A model generated the notes under the pieces. That model had not been told where the DNA came from, did no database searches, and saw only the letters and a list, made by a program, of their open reading frames with translations. From contig NZ_JUIV01000020.1 in NCBI RefSeq assembly GCF_004151235.1, forward strand, positions 1 to 64,000: DNA of 64,000 nucleotides, read 5' to 3'. This stretch comes from Flavobacterium anhuiense. GTDB taxonomy: Bacteria; Bacteroidota; Bacteroidia; Flavobacteriales; Flavobacteriaceae. Made by a program: the position numbers and the translations under genes. Shown one piece after another: positions 1-7,463 of the stretch (within the stretch, counting starts at the first letter, position 1; each line of letters opens with the position of its first letter).

Positions 1-41
1 AAAATCTAAAATCTAAAATCTAAAATCTAAAATCTAAAATC
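1..41. repeat. Tandem heptamer array (AAAATCT)n at the window edge
   Basis: The window opens with nearly six perfect copies of a 7-bp unit (AAAATCT), ending where the sequence changes to CGGTACG. The array is cut by the window edge, so its full length is unknown. Two or three copies of the same unit recur at about 49862-49880. No coding role is visible. Confidence 0.9.
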
Positions 42-146
42 GGTACGTAAATTGATATGGGAATGTTGGAAATTAAATTTAATAAATAAGTAAGATTACT
101 TTAGAGAATTATTTTTAATTTCGATTAACTTAAAAGTGAATGTGTT

Positions 147-443
147 ATGCAAGATTTAGAAGTTGTAGAAGATAACAGAATGTCAAAATTAATCATCGGA
201 TTGGTTTTGGATGGAATTGGTATGATTTCTTTCTCGATTCCGTTTTTAGGTGAGTTCTCTGATGTAATCTGGGCGCCTATTGCAGGCGTAATTATGGCGA
301 GAATGTATAAAGGAAGAGTAGGGAAGGTTGCCGGAGTTTTGACTTTTCTAGAAGAAATTATTCCTTTTACAGATATTATTCCATCTTTTACTTTGACATG
401 GATTTATACTTATTTTTTTCAGGGAAGAAAAACGGCGGTTTAA
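147..443 (+). CDS. Small conserved membrane protein, function unknown
   Basis: A 98-residue protein with two hydrophobic stretches (about residues 15-50 and 63-90) separated by a short basic loop around RMYKGRVGK. This suggests a small inner-membrane protein. An alternative start is the Met at residue 12 (MSKLIIG), which would give a cleaner N-terminus directly before the first hydrophobic segment. The 3' end overlaps the end of the convergent downstream gene by 4 bp. I do not recognise a named family. Confidence 0.65.
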   Translation: MQDLEVVEDNRMSKLIIGLVLDGIGMISFSIPFLGEFSDVIWAPIAGVIMARMYKGRVGKVAGVLTFLEEIIPFTDIIPSFTLTWIYTYFFQGRKTAV

Positions 444-742
444 TCTTTAAATAAAAATCCAAGTCCCATGTTTTTAAGCATTTTCTTTTCGAAGTTCCAA
501 AAGAATTTAAATTGCCCAAAAACAGTTCCTATAGCAACCAATAAAATCTGATAAATTGGGAAGATAATAATAAGACGGATAAGTGTAAACCAGCCTCCAA
601 AATCTTCTTTGGTAATTCCCAGCCAAACGCAGAAAGGTTTAGACAGCCAAGCAGATGCCGATCCTGTGATGGCAAAAACGATAAATATAATTATGGCTTG
701 TAAATTTGAGGTGATTCCCCAGCGTTTTTTTAATCTGTTCAT
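440..742 (-). CDS. DUF6787-like small membrane protein
   Basis: A 100-residue protein with a basic N-terminus (MNRLKKRWGI), two predicted membrane segments (about residues 14-34 and 50-72) and a C-terminal FWNFEKKMLKNMG segment. This matches my recollection of the DUF6787 family of Flavobacteria, which is sometimes misnamed prolipoprotein diacylglyceryl transferase. Nothing here resembles the Lgt active site, so that name should not be used. It is convergent with the preceding small membrane gene. Function unknown. Confidence 0.65.
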   Translation of the reverse strand: MNRLKKRWGITSNLQAIIIFIVFAITGSASAWLSKPFCVWLGITKEDFGGWFTLIRLIIIFPIYQILLVAIGTVFGQFKFFWNFEKKMLKNMGLGFLFKD

Positions 743-773
743 TGCTATTTGTAATGATTACAAATATAGTATA

Positions 774-1208
774 TTATCTTGAAGGAACGTTACCCCAAAG
801 CTTTTGTTTGTAAGTATTTTGGAAATAAATCATGTAATTGTAAATTAAATAATTTACTTCGTAGCCATAATGAATGTCTGGGCGGTAGTCAATAGACATT
901 TCGTACAAATTAGGATTGTAGCGCTGTGGCTGTAAGACACGATTGTTCCATTCTGTTACATATAGATAATTTTTGTTTTCGAGATATTGCAAGGAGTGAT
1001 AGTTTCGCGGATAGGCGCGAGAGGCGAGCCAGTTTGTGAATCCATTATCGATAATAATGACTTCGTATTCTAATGAATCATTTGCAATTCTGACAGTATC
1101 ACCTCCCTTTTTGTTTGCAGCAACATCGGTGCTAGCAATATTCTTAGAAGCTGTAGAACACGCAATAATGGTAAATAAAACAATTAATATGGAAATGCCT
1201 TTTTTCAT
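774..1208 (-). CDS. DUF6146-like lipoprotein
   Basis: A 144-residue protein with a lipoprotein signal (MKKGISILIVLFTIIAC, predicted lipid-attached Cys17), so probably anchored in the outer or inner membrane facing the periplasm. The body is rich in Tyr and Asn, with conserved-looking NWLASRAYPRNYHS and YEVNYLIYNYMIYFQNTYKQKLW segments that fit my recollection of DUF6146. No catalytic motif is visible. It is separated from the upstream DUF937 gene by a repeat-rich spacer. Confidence 0.65.
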   Translation of the reverse strand: MKKGISILIVLFTIIACSTASKNIASTDVAANKKGGDTVRIANDSLEYEVIIIDNGFTNWLASRAYPRNYHSLQYLENKNYLYVTEWNNRVLQPQRYNPNLYEMSIDYRPDIHYGYEVNYLIYNYMIYFQNTYKQKLWGNVPSR

Positions 1209-1261
1209 AGTTTAAATTTACGGATTAATCGCGAAAATAAGAAGAGTTTTAACAAGGTGAT

Positions 1262-1433
1262 AAGATTCTGAGTTTCTAAGTTTTTGAGTTTCTGAGATTC
1301 TGAGATTCTGAATTTTCTTTCGAGATGCTGAATGTAATAAATAAAAAAGCTGTTTGCAGAGCAAACAGCCTTAGTGCTTAATATCTCAGGAGCTTAACAT
1401 CTTAGGATCTCAGAAACTTAGAGTCTTAGTATT
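1262..1433. repeat. Inverted pair of 8-bp-period CTRAGNTN arrays
   Basis: The left arm (about 1262-1330) consists of degenerate copies of CTRAGNTN at 8-bp spacing, such as CTAAGTTT and CTGAGATT. The right arm (about 1371-1433) carries the reverse complement (CTTAGNNN, CTCAGNNN). Between them lies a perfect 9-bp hairpin. The same family occurs near 40.8, 41.9, 47.1 and 53.35 kb. Confidence 0.8.
1349..1369 (-). terminator. Intrinsic terminator of the DUF937 gene
   Basis: A perfect inverted repeat, GCTGTTTGC and GCAAACAGC with a 3-nt loop, is followed on the minus strand by TTTTTTATTTATT. It lies about 70 bp past the DUF937 stop codon, inside the loop of the repeat pair at 1262-1433. Confidence 0.75.
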
Positions 1434-1436
1434 TAA

Positions 1437-2000
1437 CTATTTACTTCCAAAAAGTTTTCCAATAAAACCTGCAATTCCTCCTTTGCTTTTGGTTACAACC
1501 AATACATCTGCAACGTCAACCTTTCCATCATTGTTTTGGTCAAGTCCAAATTGCATTCCGTATTTAGAAATCGTATCCATTATTCCAGAAGCTTGTCCGC
1601 TGTTTCCAGAAATAGAATTTATAATATCTGAAATTTGAAAACTGCTATCGTTTGGATCTTTTGCTTTATTGACTAAAGAGCCTAATATCTGCGGAATTAA
1701 ATTTGAAGCAACTCCATTTGAATCTGCACTACTCAAACCAAATTTTTCTCCAAGATTTCCGCTCAATTGCTGTTGGATTTGTTGAACAACAGGATTTGAA
1801 CTGTCTATTGGAGAGTTTCCATTAAATAATCCGGCGATCTGATCTGTGTTTCCCTCAGAAACAATCTTTTTTAATCCTTCAAAAATAGAACTGCTTGTTT
1901 CGCTTATTACGGCGTCATTATGTTCATTTGGGACAGCGTTATTGTTTACCACAGCATCGCCTCCGTATTGCTGTACTAATTGGGTTAATTGTTCAAACAT
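1437..2000 (-). CDS. DUF937 domain protein
   Basis: A 187-residue protein beginning MFEQLTQLVQQYGGDAVVNN, typical of the DUF937 family. The middle has the family-like SNLIPQILGSLVNKAKDP segment followed by a Gly/Ser-rich stretch. Near the C-terminus LDQNNDGKVDVADVL looks like a dockerin/EF-hand-type calcium loop, and the protein ends in a glycine-rich GGIAGFIGKLFG. No signal peptide is apparent, so it is probably cytoplasmic. Function unknown. Family assignment is fairly sure; calcium binding is inference. Confidence 0.8.
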   Translation of the reverse strand: MFEQLTQLVQQYGGDAVVNNNAVPNEHNDAVISETSSSIFEGLKKIVSEGNTDQIAGLFNGNSPIDSSNPVVQQIQQQLSGNLGEKFGLSSADSNGVASNLIPQILGSLVNKAKDPNDSSFQISDIINSISGNSGQASGIMDTISKYGMQFGLDQNNDGKVDVADVLVVTKSKGGIAGFIGKLFGSK

Positions 2001-2103
2001 GATATTTAGGGTTTAGATTATCAATCAAATTTAAACAAAAAAAGAAAGGGATTTATTAAACAGTGTTAATAAATCCCTTTCTAAGTAATTTGATTATAGT
2101 TAA

Positions 2104-3054
2104 TTAGCTTAACAAAGTAATAATTTGTGATGCTAATTCTGTACCAATTCTATCCTGTGCTTCTCCTGTAGCAGCTCCAATATGAGGAGTTAAAGAGATT
2201 TTAGAGTGCATTAAGATTGCCATTTCTGGTTTTGGCTCGCTTTCGAAAACGTCTAAACCAGCAAAAGCAACTTTTCCTGAATCTAAAGCTTTTACAAGAG
2301 CAACTTCATCAATAACACCACCGCGAGCACAGTTTACAATTCCAACACCATCTTTCATGATTGCAAGTTCTTTTTCTCCAATGATGTAGCCATCTTGAGC
2401 AGGAACGTGTAATGTGATGAAATCTGCTTCTTTAAATAAAGACTCTAAAGATTGAGAAACAATTTTAGTTGTGATTGACTGTCCGTCAAAAAACTCAACT
2501 TTTACGTCTACTTCAGGAATAAAACTATCTGCAGCGATAACTTTCATTCCAAGACCTAAAGCCATTTTTGCAGTAGCTTGTCCGATACGGCCGATACCAA
2601 CTATACCTAGAGTTTTTCCTCTTAATTCAGTTCCGTTAGCGTAAGCTTTTTTCAAGCCGTCAAAGTTTGAGTCACCTTCAAGAGGCATATTTCTGTTAGA
2701 ATCATGCAAGAAACGCACACCAGAGAATAAGTGTCCGAAAACTAATTCTGCAACCGACTCAGAAGATGAAGCAGGAGTGTTGATTACATGGATTCCTTTG
2801 CTTTTTGCGTAATCCACATCGATATTATCCATACCAACACCACCACGACCGATGATTTTGATTCCAGGACAAGCATCGATAATATCTTTACGAACTTTAG
2901 TTGCGCTACGAACTAAAATTACGTCGATATTGTTTTCATTTATATAGTTAGCTACTTGTTCTTGAGCTACTTTTGTAGTGATAACTTCAAAACCGCCTTT
3001 TTCTAAGGCTAGAATTCCGCTTTTAGAAATTCCGTCATTTGCTAATACTTTCAT
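2104..3054 (-). CDS. serA: D-3-phosphoglycerate dehydrogenase
   Basis: A 316-residue member of the D-2-hydroxyacid dehydrogenase family. It would oxidise 3-phosphoglycerate to 3-phosphohydroxypyruvate with NAD+, the first step of serine synthesis. Visible features are the substrate loop RGGVGMDNID, the NAD-binding GIVGIGRIGQ (about residues 150-160), an Arg in NCARGGVIDE, and the catalytic His in LTPHIGAATGEAQ near the C-terminus. There is no C-terminal ACT domain, so the serine feedback seen in longer SerA forms is not expected through that route. It lies just downstream of serC on the same strand, which supports SerA over other hydroxyacid dehydrogenases. Confidence 0.92.
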   Translation of the reverse strand: MKVLANDGISKSGILALEKGGFEVITTKVAQEQVANYINENNIDVILVRSATKVRKDIIDACPGIKIIGRGGVGMDNIDVDYAKSKGIHVINTPASSSESVAELVFGHLFSGVRFLHDSNRNMPLEGDSNFDGLKKAYANGTELRGKTLGIVGIGRIGQATAKMALGLGMKVIAADSFIPEVDVKVEFFDGQSITTKIVSQSLESLFKEADFITLHVPAQDGYIIGEKELAIMKDGVGIVNCARGGVIDEVALVKALDSGKVAFAGLDVFESEPKPEMAILMHSKISLTPHIGAATGEAQDRIGTELASQIITLLS

Positions 3055-3061
3055 TGTTGTG

Positions 3062-3160
3062 TTTATTGTTTATTTGGTTAATCGTTTAATTGTTTAATCG
3101 ATCAGCCAATTTTCGTTTTTTCTTTTTTTTTTGTACTGTAAACTGTAACTGCGACTGAAA
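3062..3160. repeat. GTTTAATN octamer array and ACTGNAA-type array in the serC-serA spacer
   Basis: From about 3072 to 3104 copies of GTTTAATN occur with 8-bp spacing (GGTTAATC, GTTTAATT, GTTTAATC). A T-rich run follows (3116-3132), then short ACTGTAA/ACTGAAA repeats to about 3160. The octamer matches the array at 38681-38755. Confidence 0.7.
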
Positions 3161-3161
3161 A

Positions 3162-4232
3162 CTAAACTTTAGTTTCTAATGCTTTCATTACGTCAACTAA
3201 AACTTGCACGCTTTCAATTGGCATAGCGTTGTAGATAGAAGCTCTGTAACCACCAACAGAACGGTGTCCTGGCAATCCAGAAATATTTGCAGCTTTCCAT
3301 AAAGCATCGAAAGTTTCTGTGTGCTCAGGATTTGTCAGTAAAAAAGTTACGTTCATGTTTGAACGATCTTCTACTTTAGCAGCACCTTTAAATAATGGGT
3401 TTCTGTCGATTTCAGCGTAAAGTAATTCAGCTTTAGCATTGTTTAATTTTTCAACAGCAGCAATTCCGCCTTTTTCTTTAATCCATTGTAATGTTAAAAG
3501 AGAAACATAAACAGCAAATACAGGTGGAGTATTGTACATACTTTCTCCTTTAATGTGTTTAGCGTAATCTAGCATGCTAGGAATTGTTCTTCCGTTTTTG
3601 CCTAAGATTTCTTCTTTAACCACTACTAATGTAGTTCCAGCAGGCCCCATATTTTTTTGAGCTCCAGCATAGATTAAATCGAATTTAGAAAAATCTAATT
3701 CGCGTGAAAAAATATCAGAACTCATATCGCATACAACAGGAACATTTGTTGTTGGGAATTCTTTCATTTGAGTTCCAAAGATGGTATTGTTACTTGTGCA
3801 GTGGAAATAATCAGCATCAGCTGGAATTTCGTAACCTTTTGGAACATAAGTATAATTGTCTTCTTTTGAAGAAGCTACGACAACAGTTTCACCGAAAAGT
3901 TTAGCTTCTTTGATTGCCGCAGTTGCCCACGTTCCTGAATCTAAATAAGCAGCTTTTCCGTTTTCTTTCATTAGGTTGTATGGTGCCATTAAGAAAGCTG
4001 TACTTGCACCACCTTGTAAAAATAAAGCCTGATAACCTTTTCCTTGAAGTCCTAATAATTCTAAAGCAAGGGAACGAGCTTCCTCCATAACTGCAACGAA
4101 ATCTTTGCTTCGGTGCGAGATTTCAAGGATAGATAACCCTGAATCATTAAAATTTAAAATTGCTTTTGATGCCTTCTCAAAAACTTCCTGAGGTAAAATA
4201 CTTGGTCCTGCGCTGTAGTTGTGTTTTTTCAT
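3162..4232 (-). CDS. serC: Phosphoserine aminotransferase
   Basis: A 356-residue class V aminotransferase that would convert 3-phosphohydroxypyruvate plus glutamate to phosphoserine, the second serine-pathway step. It starts MKKHNYSAGPSILP, the typical SerC N-terminus. The PLP-binding Lys sits in YAGAQKNMGPAG (near residue 193), and the C-terminal GHRSVGGYRASIYNA is the family signature. Full length for the family. It lies upstream of serA with a 107-bp spacer, so the two are probably co-transcribed. The third enzyme, phosphoserine phosphatase, is not in this window. Confidence 0.96.
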   Translation of the reverse strand: MKKHNYSAGPSILPQEVFEKASKAILNFNDSGLSILEISHRSKDFVAVMEEARSLALELLGLQGKGYQALFLQGGASTAFLMAPYNLMKENGKAAYLDSGTWATAAIKEAKLFGETVVVASSKEDNYTYVPKGYEIPADADYFHCTSNNTIFGTQMKEFPTTNVPVVCDMSSDIFSRELDFSKFDLIYAGAQKNMGPAGTTLVVVKEEILGKNGRTIPSMLDYAKHIKGESMYNTPPVFAVYVSLLTLQWIKEKGGIAAVEKLNNAKAELLYAEIDRNPLFKGAAKVEDRSNMNVTFLLTNPEHTETFDALWKAANISGLPGHRSVGGYRASIYNAMPIESVQVLVDVMKALETKV

Positions 4233-4325
4233 GGTTGTTGTTAATAGTCGAAAATTTTAAAGACGCAAATTTCGGTAATAAGAGCCGAAAAAGCGTTAAA
4301 ATATTCGAAATAATTAAACAATTTA

Positions 4326-5399
4326 TTACTTTGTTGTTAACAAAAACGTTATAGTATCGACATTGTCTGCGTAATCCCACAATTGAGGTTTTTGCGTCTC
4401 GCCAAATGCAATGCTGTTTTGGGTTAAATTATTGCTGACAATGCATTGAATTTGATCTGTGTCATCCTGAAGTCGTTTTTCTAATTCTTCAAGGTTTTCG
4501 TAGTATTCATAGAAAACACTTGAAATTGGTGATGCGTAACTGGAATCTTCTTTTAAAGTCAGAAATCCATTATCTAATAATTTAAAATTACTCATCAAAA
4601 ATACAGCTTTATTATAATCATAATTATTGGCGTATTTTTCATAGTGAATAACGTCTTGATATTTGAAGATTGCCTGAAAAAAAGCATCAAAAGAATAGCC
4701 TTTCGGTACATAAAGTTTAGAAACATTTCGGCATCCTAAACCAAAATATCTAAAAATATCTTCGCCAAGAGCTTCTAAATCTTCATTGGTTTCTTTTCCA
4801 GTTAAAATCGCTGCCGAATTTCTGTTTTTGCGAATAATTGATGGTTTATCTTTAAAATAATACTCGAAATAACGAGAAGTATTGTTGCTTCCAGTGGCAA
4901 TTACAGCATCGAAGTTTTCTAGTTTTCCTTCTACAAAAGTGATGCGGTCTCTTAGATTTTCATCAACAGCAATTAAATATTTAGCCAAAAAAGGCAATAA
5001 ATGCTGATCATTTGACGAAGTTTTGATTAAAGCTTTATTTCCCGTGATTAATACTGATAAGAAATCATGAAAACCAACCAATGGAATGTTTCCAGCTAAA
5101 ATTAAAGCAACAGTTTTTCCATTTTTATCATCCTGAGCGGAGTCGAAGTAATAAGCAGAAAGCCATTTGTCAATGTTTTCTTTTGTTAGCGCTTCGGCCC
5201 AAGATTGTATAGAGAAATATACTTGTTCAGGAGTATACCATCCATTATGAGATTGTGAAAGACGAATTAGATTTTCGAAATCTTCAAAAAAGATATCATT
5301 ATATAAAACGTCAGATTTTTGTGAAGAAGCATCTTCAGAAAACTGACTTAAAAATTTTCCTAATTCAACAAAAACACTTTTTTTTGTTTCTAATGTCAT
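4326..5399 (-). CDS. Acyl-CoA reductase (LuxC-like)
   Basis: A 357-residue protein resembling the LuxC/acyl-CoA reductase family, which reduces acyl-CoA to aldehyde with NADPH. The segment ALILAGNIPLVGFHDF (from about residue 97) and GLGCRNVSKLYVP (about residues 220-232), with the likely nucleophilic Cys in GCRN, are the main evidence. The substrate in Flavobacteria is not known to me. It is upstream of serC on the same strand and divergent from the ferredoxin gene. Residues 85-91 (FDSAQDD) are encoded by a 21-bp sequence identical to the intergenic repeat at 11723-11743, lying just before the nucleotide-binding segment. Confidence 0.85.
   Translation of the reverse strand: MTLETKKSVFVELGKFLSQFSEDASSQKSDVLYNDIFFEDFENLIRLSQSHNGWYTPEQVYFSIQSWAEALTKENIDKWLSAYYFDSAQDDKNGKTVALILAGNIPLVGFHDFLSVLITGNKALIKTSSNDQHLLPFLAKYLIAVDENLRDRITFVEGKLENFDAVIATGSNNTSRYFEYYFKDKPSIIRKNRNSAAILTGKETNEDLEALGEDIFRYFGLGCRNVSKLYVPKGYSFDAFFQAIFKYQDVIHYEKYANNYDYNKAVFLMSNFKLLDNGFLTLKEDSSYASPISSVFYEYYENLEELEKRLQDDTDQIQCIVSNNLTQNSIAFGETQKPQLWDYADNVDTITFLLTTK
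5128..5148 (-). repeat. REP-like element inside the acyl-CoA reductase gene
   Basis: This 21-bp stretch, read on the minus strand, is identical to 11723-11743 (core CTTCGACTCCGCTCAGG). The other copies in the window are intergenic. Here it keeps the reading frame and encodes FDSAQDD. Confidence 0.85.
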
Positions 5400-5437
5400 A
5401 ATGTTTGTTTATGAATTGTTTTGATTGTAATTTTGCA

Positions 5438-5468
5438 CAAAAATAAGCATAATTAAGTCGAAAGACAA
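5438..5468 (-). promoter_or_regulatory. Putative promoter of the acyl-CoA reductase-serC-serA unit
   Basis: On the minus strand a TTG (5468-5466) is followed after 20 nt by TATTTTTG (5445-5438), which fits the Bacteroidetes TTG/TAnnTTTG promoter. It lies about 40 bp upstream of the start codon at 5399 and partly inside a repeat array. Assignment by motif only. Confidence 0.5.
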
Positions 5469-5585
5469 AAGTGGAAAGTCGAAAGTCCTAAGTTGAAAAG
5501 ACTTTAATATTTTTACTTTAAATACTTTCAAACTTTATGACAAATTTTATGGCTTTATACTTTGTGACTTTTAAACTTTAAGACT
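5460..5585. repeat. GAAAGTC-type array facing an ACTTTNNN-type array
   Basis: Degenerate GAAAGTC units at about 7-bp spacing fill 5460-5507. From about 5515 to 5585 units beginning ACTTT recur at roughly 8-bp spacing. The two halves are approximately complementary. They fill the divergent spacer between the acyl-CoA reductase and ferredoxin genes. Confidence 0.6.
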
Positions 5586-5592
5586 AAAAAAG

Positions 5593-5943
5593 ATGGCAAT
5601 TATTATAACTGACGAATGCATCAATTGTGGGGCTTGCGAACCAGAGTGCCCAAATACAGCAATATATGAAGGAGCAGATGATTGGAGATATAAAGACGGA
5701 ACTAGTCTTTCTGGAAAAATAGTTTTACCTGACGGAACTGAAGTTGACGCTGATGATGCGCAGACTCCAATTTCTGACGAAATCTATTATATAGTACCAG
5801 GAAAATGTACAGAATGTAAAGGTTTTCATGATGAACCGCAGTGTGCTGCTGTTTGTCCGGTTGACTGTTGTGTGCCTGATGATAATCATGTGGAAGACGA
5901 AGAAACTTTATTGCAAAGACAAGCATTTTTGCATGCTGAATAA
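5593..5943 (+). CDS. 4Fe-4S dicluster ferredoxin
   Basis: A 116-residue electron carrier. The first cluster motif is [13 protein letters not shown] near the N-terminus. The second is [22 protein letters not shown] at about residues 77-98, with the extra spacing between its second and third Cys typical of YfhL/Alvin-type ferredoxins. An acidic insert of about 50 residues lies between the two clusters. Its redox partner cannot be named. It sits divergently next to the acyl-CoA reductase, an arrangement I recall as common in Flavobacteriaceae, so a link is possible but unproven. Confidence 0.92.
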   Translation: MAIIITDECINCGACEPECPNTAIYEGADDWRYKDGTSLSGKIVLPDGTEVDADDAQTPISDEIYYIVPGKCTECKGFHDEPQCAAVCPVDCCVPDDNHVEDEETLLQRQAFLHAE

Positions 5944-5967
5944 ATGTTTCATACATCCTATAAATAC

Positions 5968-5998
5968 AATCCCGAGGCTTATATCTCGGGATTTTTTT
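5968..5998 (+). terminator. Ferredoxin gene terminator
   Basis: Stem AATCCCGAG / CTCGGGATT with an 8-nt loop, followed by a run of T, 25 bp after the ferredoxin stop codon. Confidence 0.85.
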
Positions 5999-6113
5999 TA
6001 CCCTGATTTCAAGTATTTTAAAAAGTCAGTTTCTTGATAGTGAATGTTTTATTTTTAGGCTATTGCTTAATTGTTAGAAAAATAATACTTTAGTTGAAAA
6101 AATAACAATGCCT

Positions 6114-7277
6114 ATGAAGAGATTGCTACTTTTATTTATTGTTTTGCTCAATTGCGTAAGCGTTTTTGCACAAAAGGAGGAGTATTCTATTATTGTTAAA
6201 GATATAGAAACCTTGGAGCCAATACAAAATGCTACGGTTAAAATAATGAAAACCCAACAGATTTTATTGAGCAACGAAGAAGGAAAAGTTACTTTTATGC
6301 TGACAGGAGGATCTAATGTTCAGGTTTCTGAAACTAATTACGAAGATTTGACGGTACGCTGGACTTCTTTAAATGGAGATCAAAAATTTGTTGTTTATTT
6401 AAAGAGTAAAAACAATAAATTGGATGAAGTGGTTTTGTCTAAGGAATCTCCAGAAAAAATACTGCAGAAATTGGTTAACAATTCTACAAAGAAAATTAGT
6501 ATCTCTCATAGGCAGAAAGTATATGTAAGAGAGTTTTTTATGCTCGACAATCAGTATACGTATTATAATGATGGATTGGTGAATTTTCAATTTGATAAAA
6601 ATAATAATGCAACCACTTTACTGGTTGAGCAAAATCGTTCCTACGGATTATTAGAAGCAGATGTAAGTGCTGATTTGAAAGGATATAATTTGAATGATAT
6701 AATGGAGAATTATTCAAATTTTAAATACTTAGAACCTTTATTGGATTCAAAAGCCAAAAAGGAATATGATTTTACAACAAAGGGGCATTCAAAAAACAAG
6801 GATTATTATGTAATGTCTGTTGTTCCGTTAGATAAAGCCAAAGAAGCAATTGATATTTTTGAAATCATTTATGATCCTTTAAAGAAGATTATCGTAGAAT
6901 TTACTATTTCTGTTACGCCTTCAACTCTTGATAAAGTGGAAGAGAAGGCAAAAGAAGGTCCAAAAAACATCACAAAATCGTTTGTTAAAGTAAATTATAG
7001 ATGGGATGGAACTGATTATTATTTATTGAGTTCAAATGAAGAAATTGGTTATAATGTTGTTTTAAAAGATAAAACTAAAAATATTCAAGTAAGAAATAGT
7101 TTTGTGACAACAGGATTCAACAAACAAAATTTCACTTATAACGAAAGTGATGTATTTAAAGAAAAATCACTTTTTAATAAGAAAAACAAAATCCTGACGA
7201 ATTACTGGGACATTTCGGGATTTACAGCAACCGATGAAGAAAAAGCAATCATTGCCTCTTTGGAGTTTAAATTGTAA
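6114..7277 (+). CDS. Secreted protein with carboxypeptidase-regulatory-like domain
   Basis: About 387 residues. I place the start at the second Met (6114), which gives a clean signal peptide, MKRLLLLFIVLLNCVSVFAQ. The first Met at 6108 is possible. Residues about 25-105 form a CarboxypepD_reg-like beta-sandwich (YSIIVKDIETLEPIQNATVKI ... LDEVVLS), the fold found at the N-terminus of many Bacteroidetes outer-membrane proteins. The remainder is rich in charged and aromatic residues with no catalytic motif I can name. It is probably periplasmic or associated with the outer membrane. No partner gene is adjacent apart from the convergent, broken TonB-dependent receptor. Confidence 0.75.
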   Translation: MKRLLLLFIVLLNCVSVFAQKEEYSIIVKDIETLEPIQNATVKIMKTQQILLSNEEGKVTFMLTGGSNVQVSETNYEDLTVRWTSLNGDQKFVVYLKSKNNKLDEVVLSKESPEKILQKLVNNSTKKISISHRQKVYVREFFMLDNQYTYYNDGLVNFQFDKNNNATTLLVEQNRSYGLLEADVSADLKGYNLNDIMENYSNFKYLEPLLDSKAKKEYDFTTKGHSKNKDYYVMSVVPLDKAKEAIDIFEIIYDPLKKIIVEFTISVTPSTLDKVEEKAKEGPKNITKSFVKVNYRWDGTDYYLLSSNEEIGYNVVLKDKTKNIQVRNSFVTTGFNKQNFTYNESDVFKEKSLFNKKNKILTNYWDISGFTATDEEKAIIASLEFKL

Positions 7278-7295
7278 TTATAAATAGAAATGAAA

Positions 7296-7327
7296 AATCC
7301 TGAATATTATGTTCAGGATTTTTTTGT
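7296..7327 (+). terminator. Terminator after the secreted protein gene
   Basis: Stem AATCCTGAA / TTCAGGATT with a 7-nt loop followed by seven T, about 20 bp beyond the stop codon. Confidence 0.85.
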
Positions 7328-7333
7328 TTTGAT

Positions 7334-7460
7334 AGGCTGAGCAAAGTCGAAGCCATTATGATTTGTGATATACTTTGTAGAGTTTCTTTCGTGTCCTTCG
7401 ACTCCGCTCAGGAAGACAAAAAAACTCATTCAATTGTCAGGCTGAGCGGAGTCGAAGCCC
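7334..7460. repeat. Three REP-like units in alternating orientation
   Basis: Units lie at 7334-7354 (GGCTGAGCAAAGTCGAAGCC), 7394-7418 (opposite orientation, core CCTTCGACTCCGCTCAGG) and 7436-7460 (AGGCTGAGCGGAGTCGAAGC). Adjacent units face each other and could pair. They occupy the spacer between convergent genes. Confidence 0.85.
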
Positions 7461-7463
7461 TTC

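Noticed and set aside
440-742. Prolipoprotein diacylglyceryl transferase
   Set aside because: Only 100 residues with two membrane segments and none of the Lgt motifs; the name seems to come from poor automatic annotation.
1349-1369. The 9-bp hairpin as an attachment site or riboswitch
   Set aside because: Position and T run make it a plain terminator for the minus-strand DUF937 gene.
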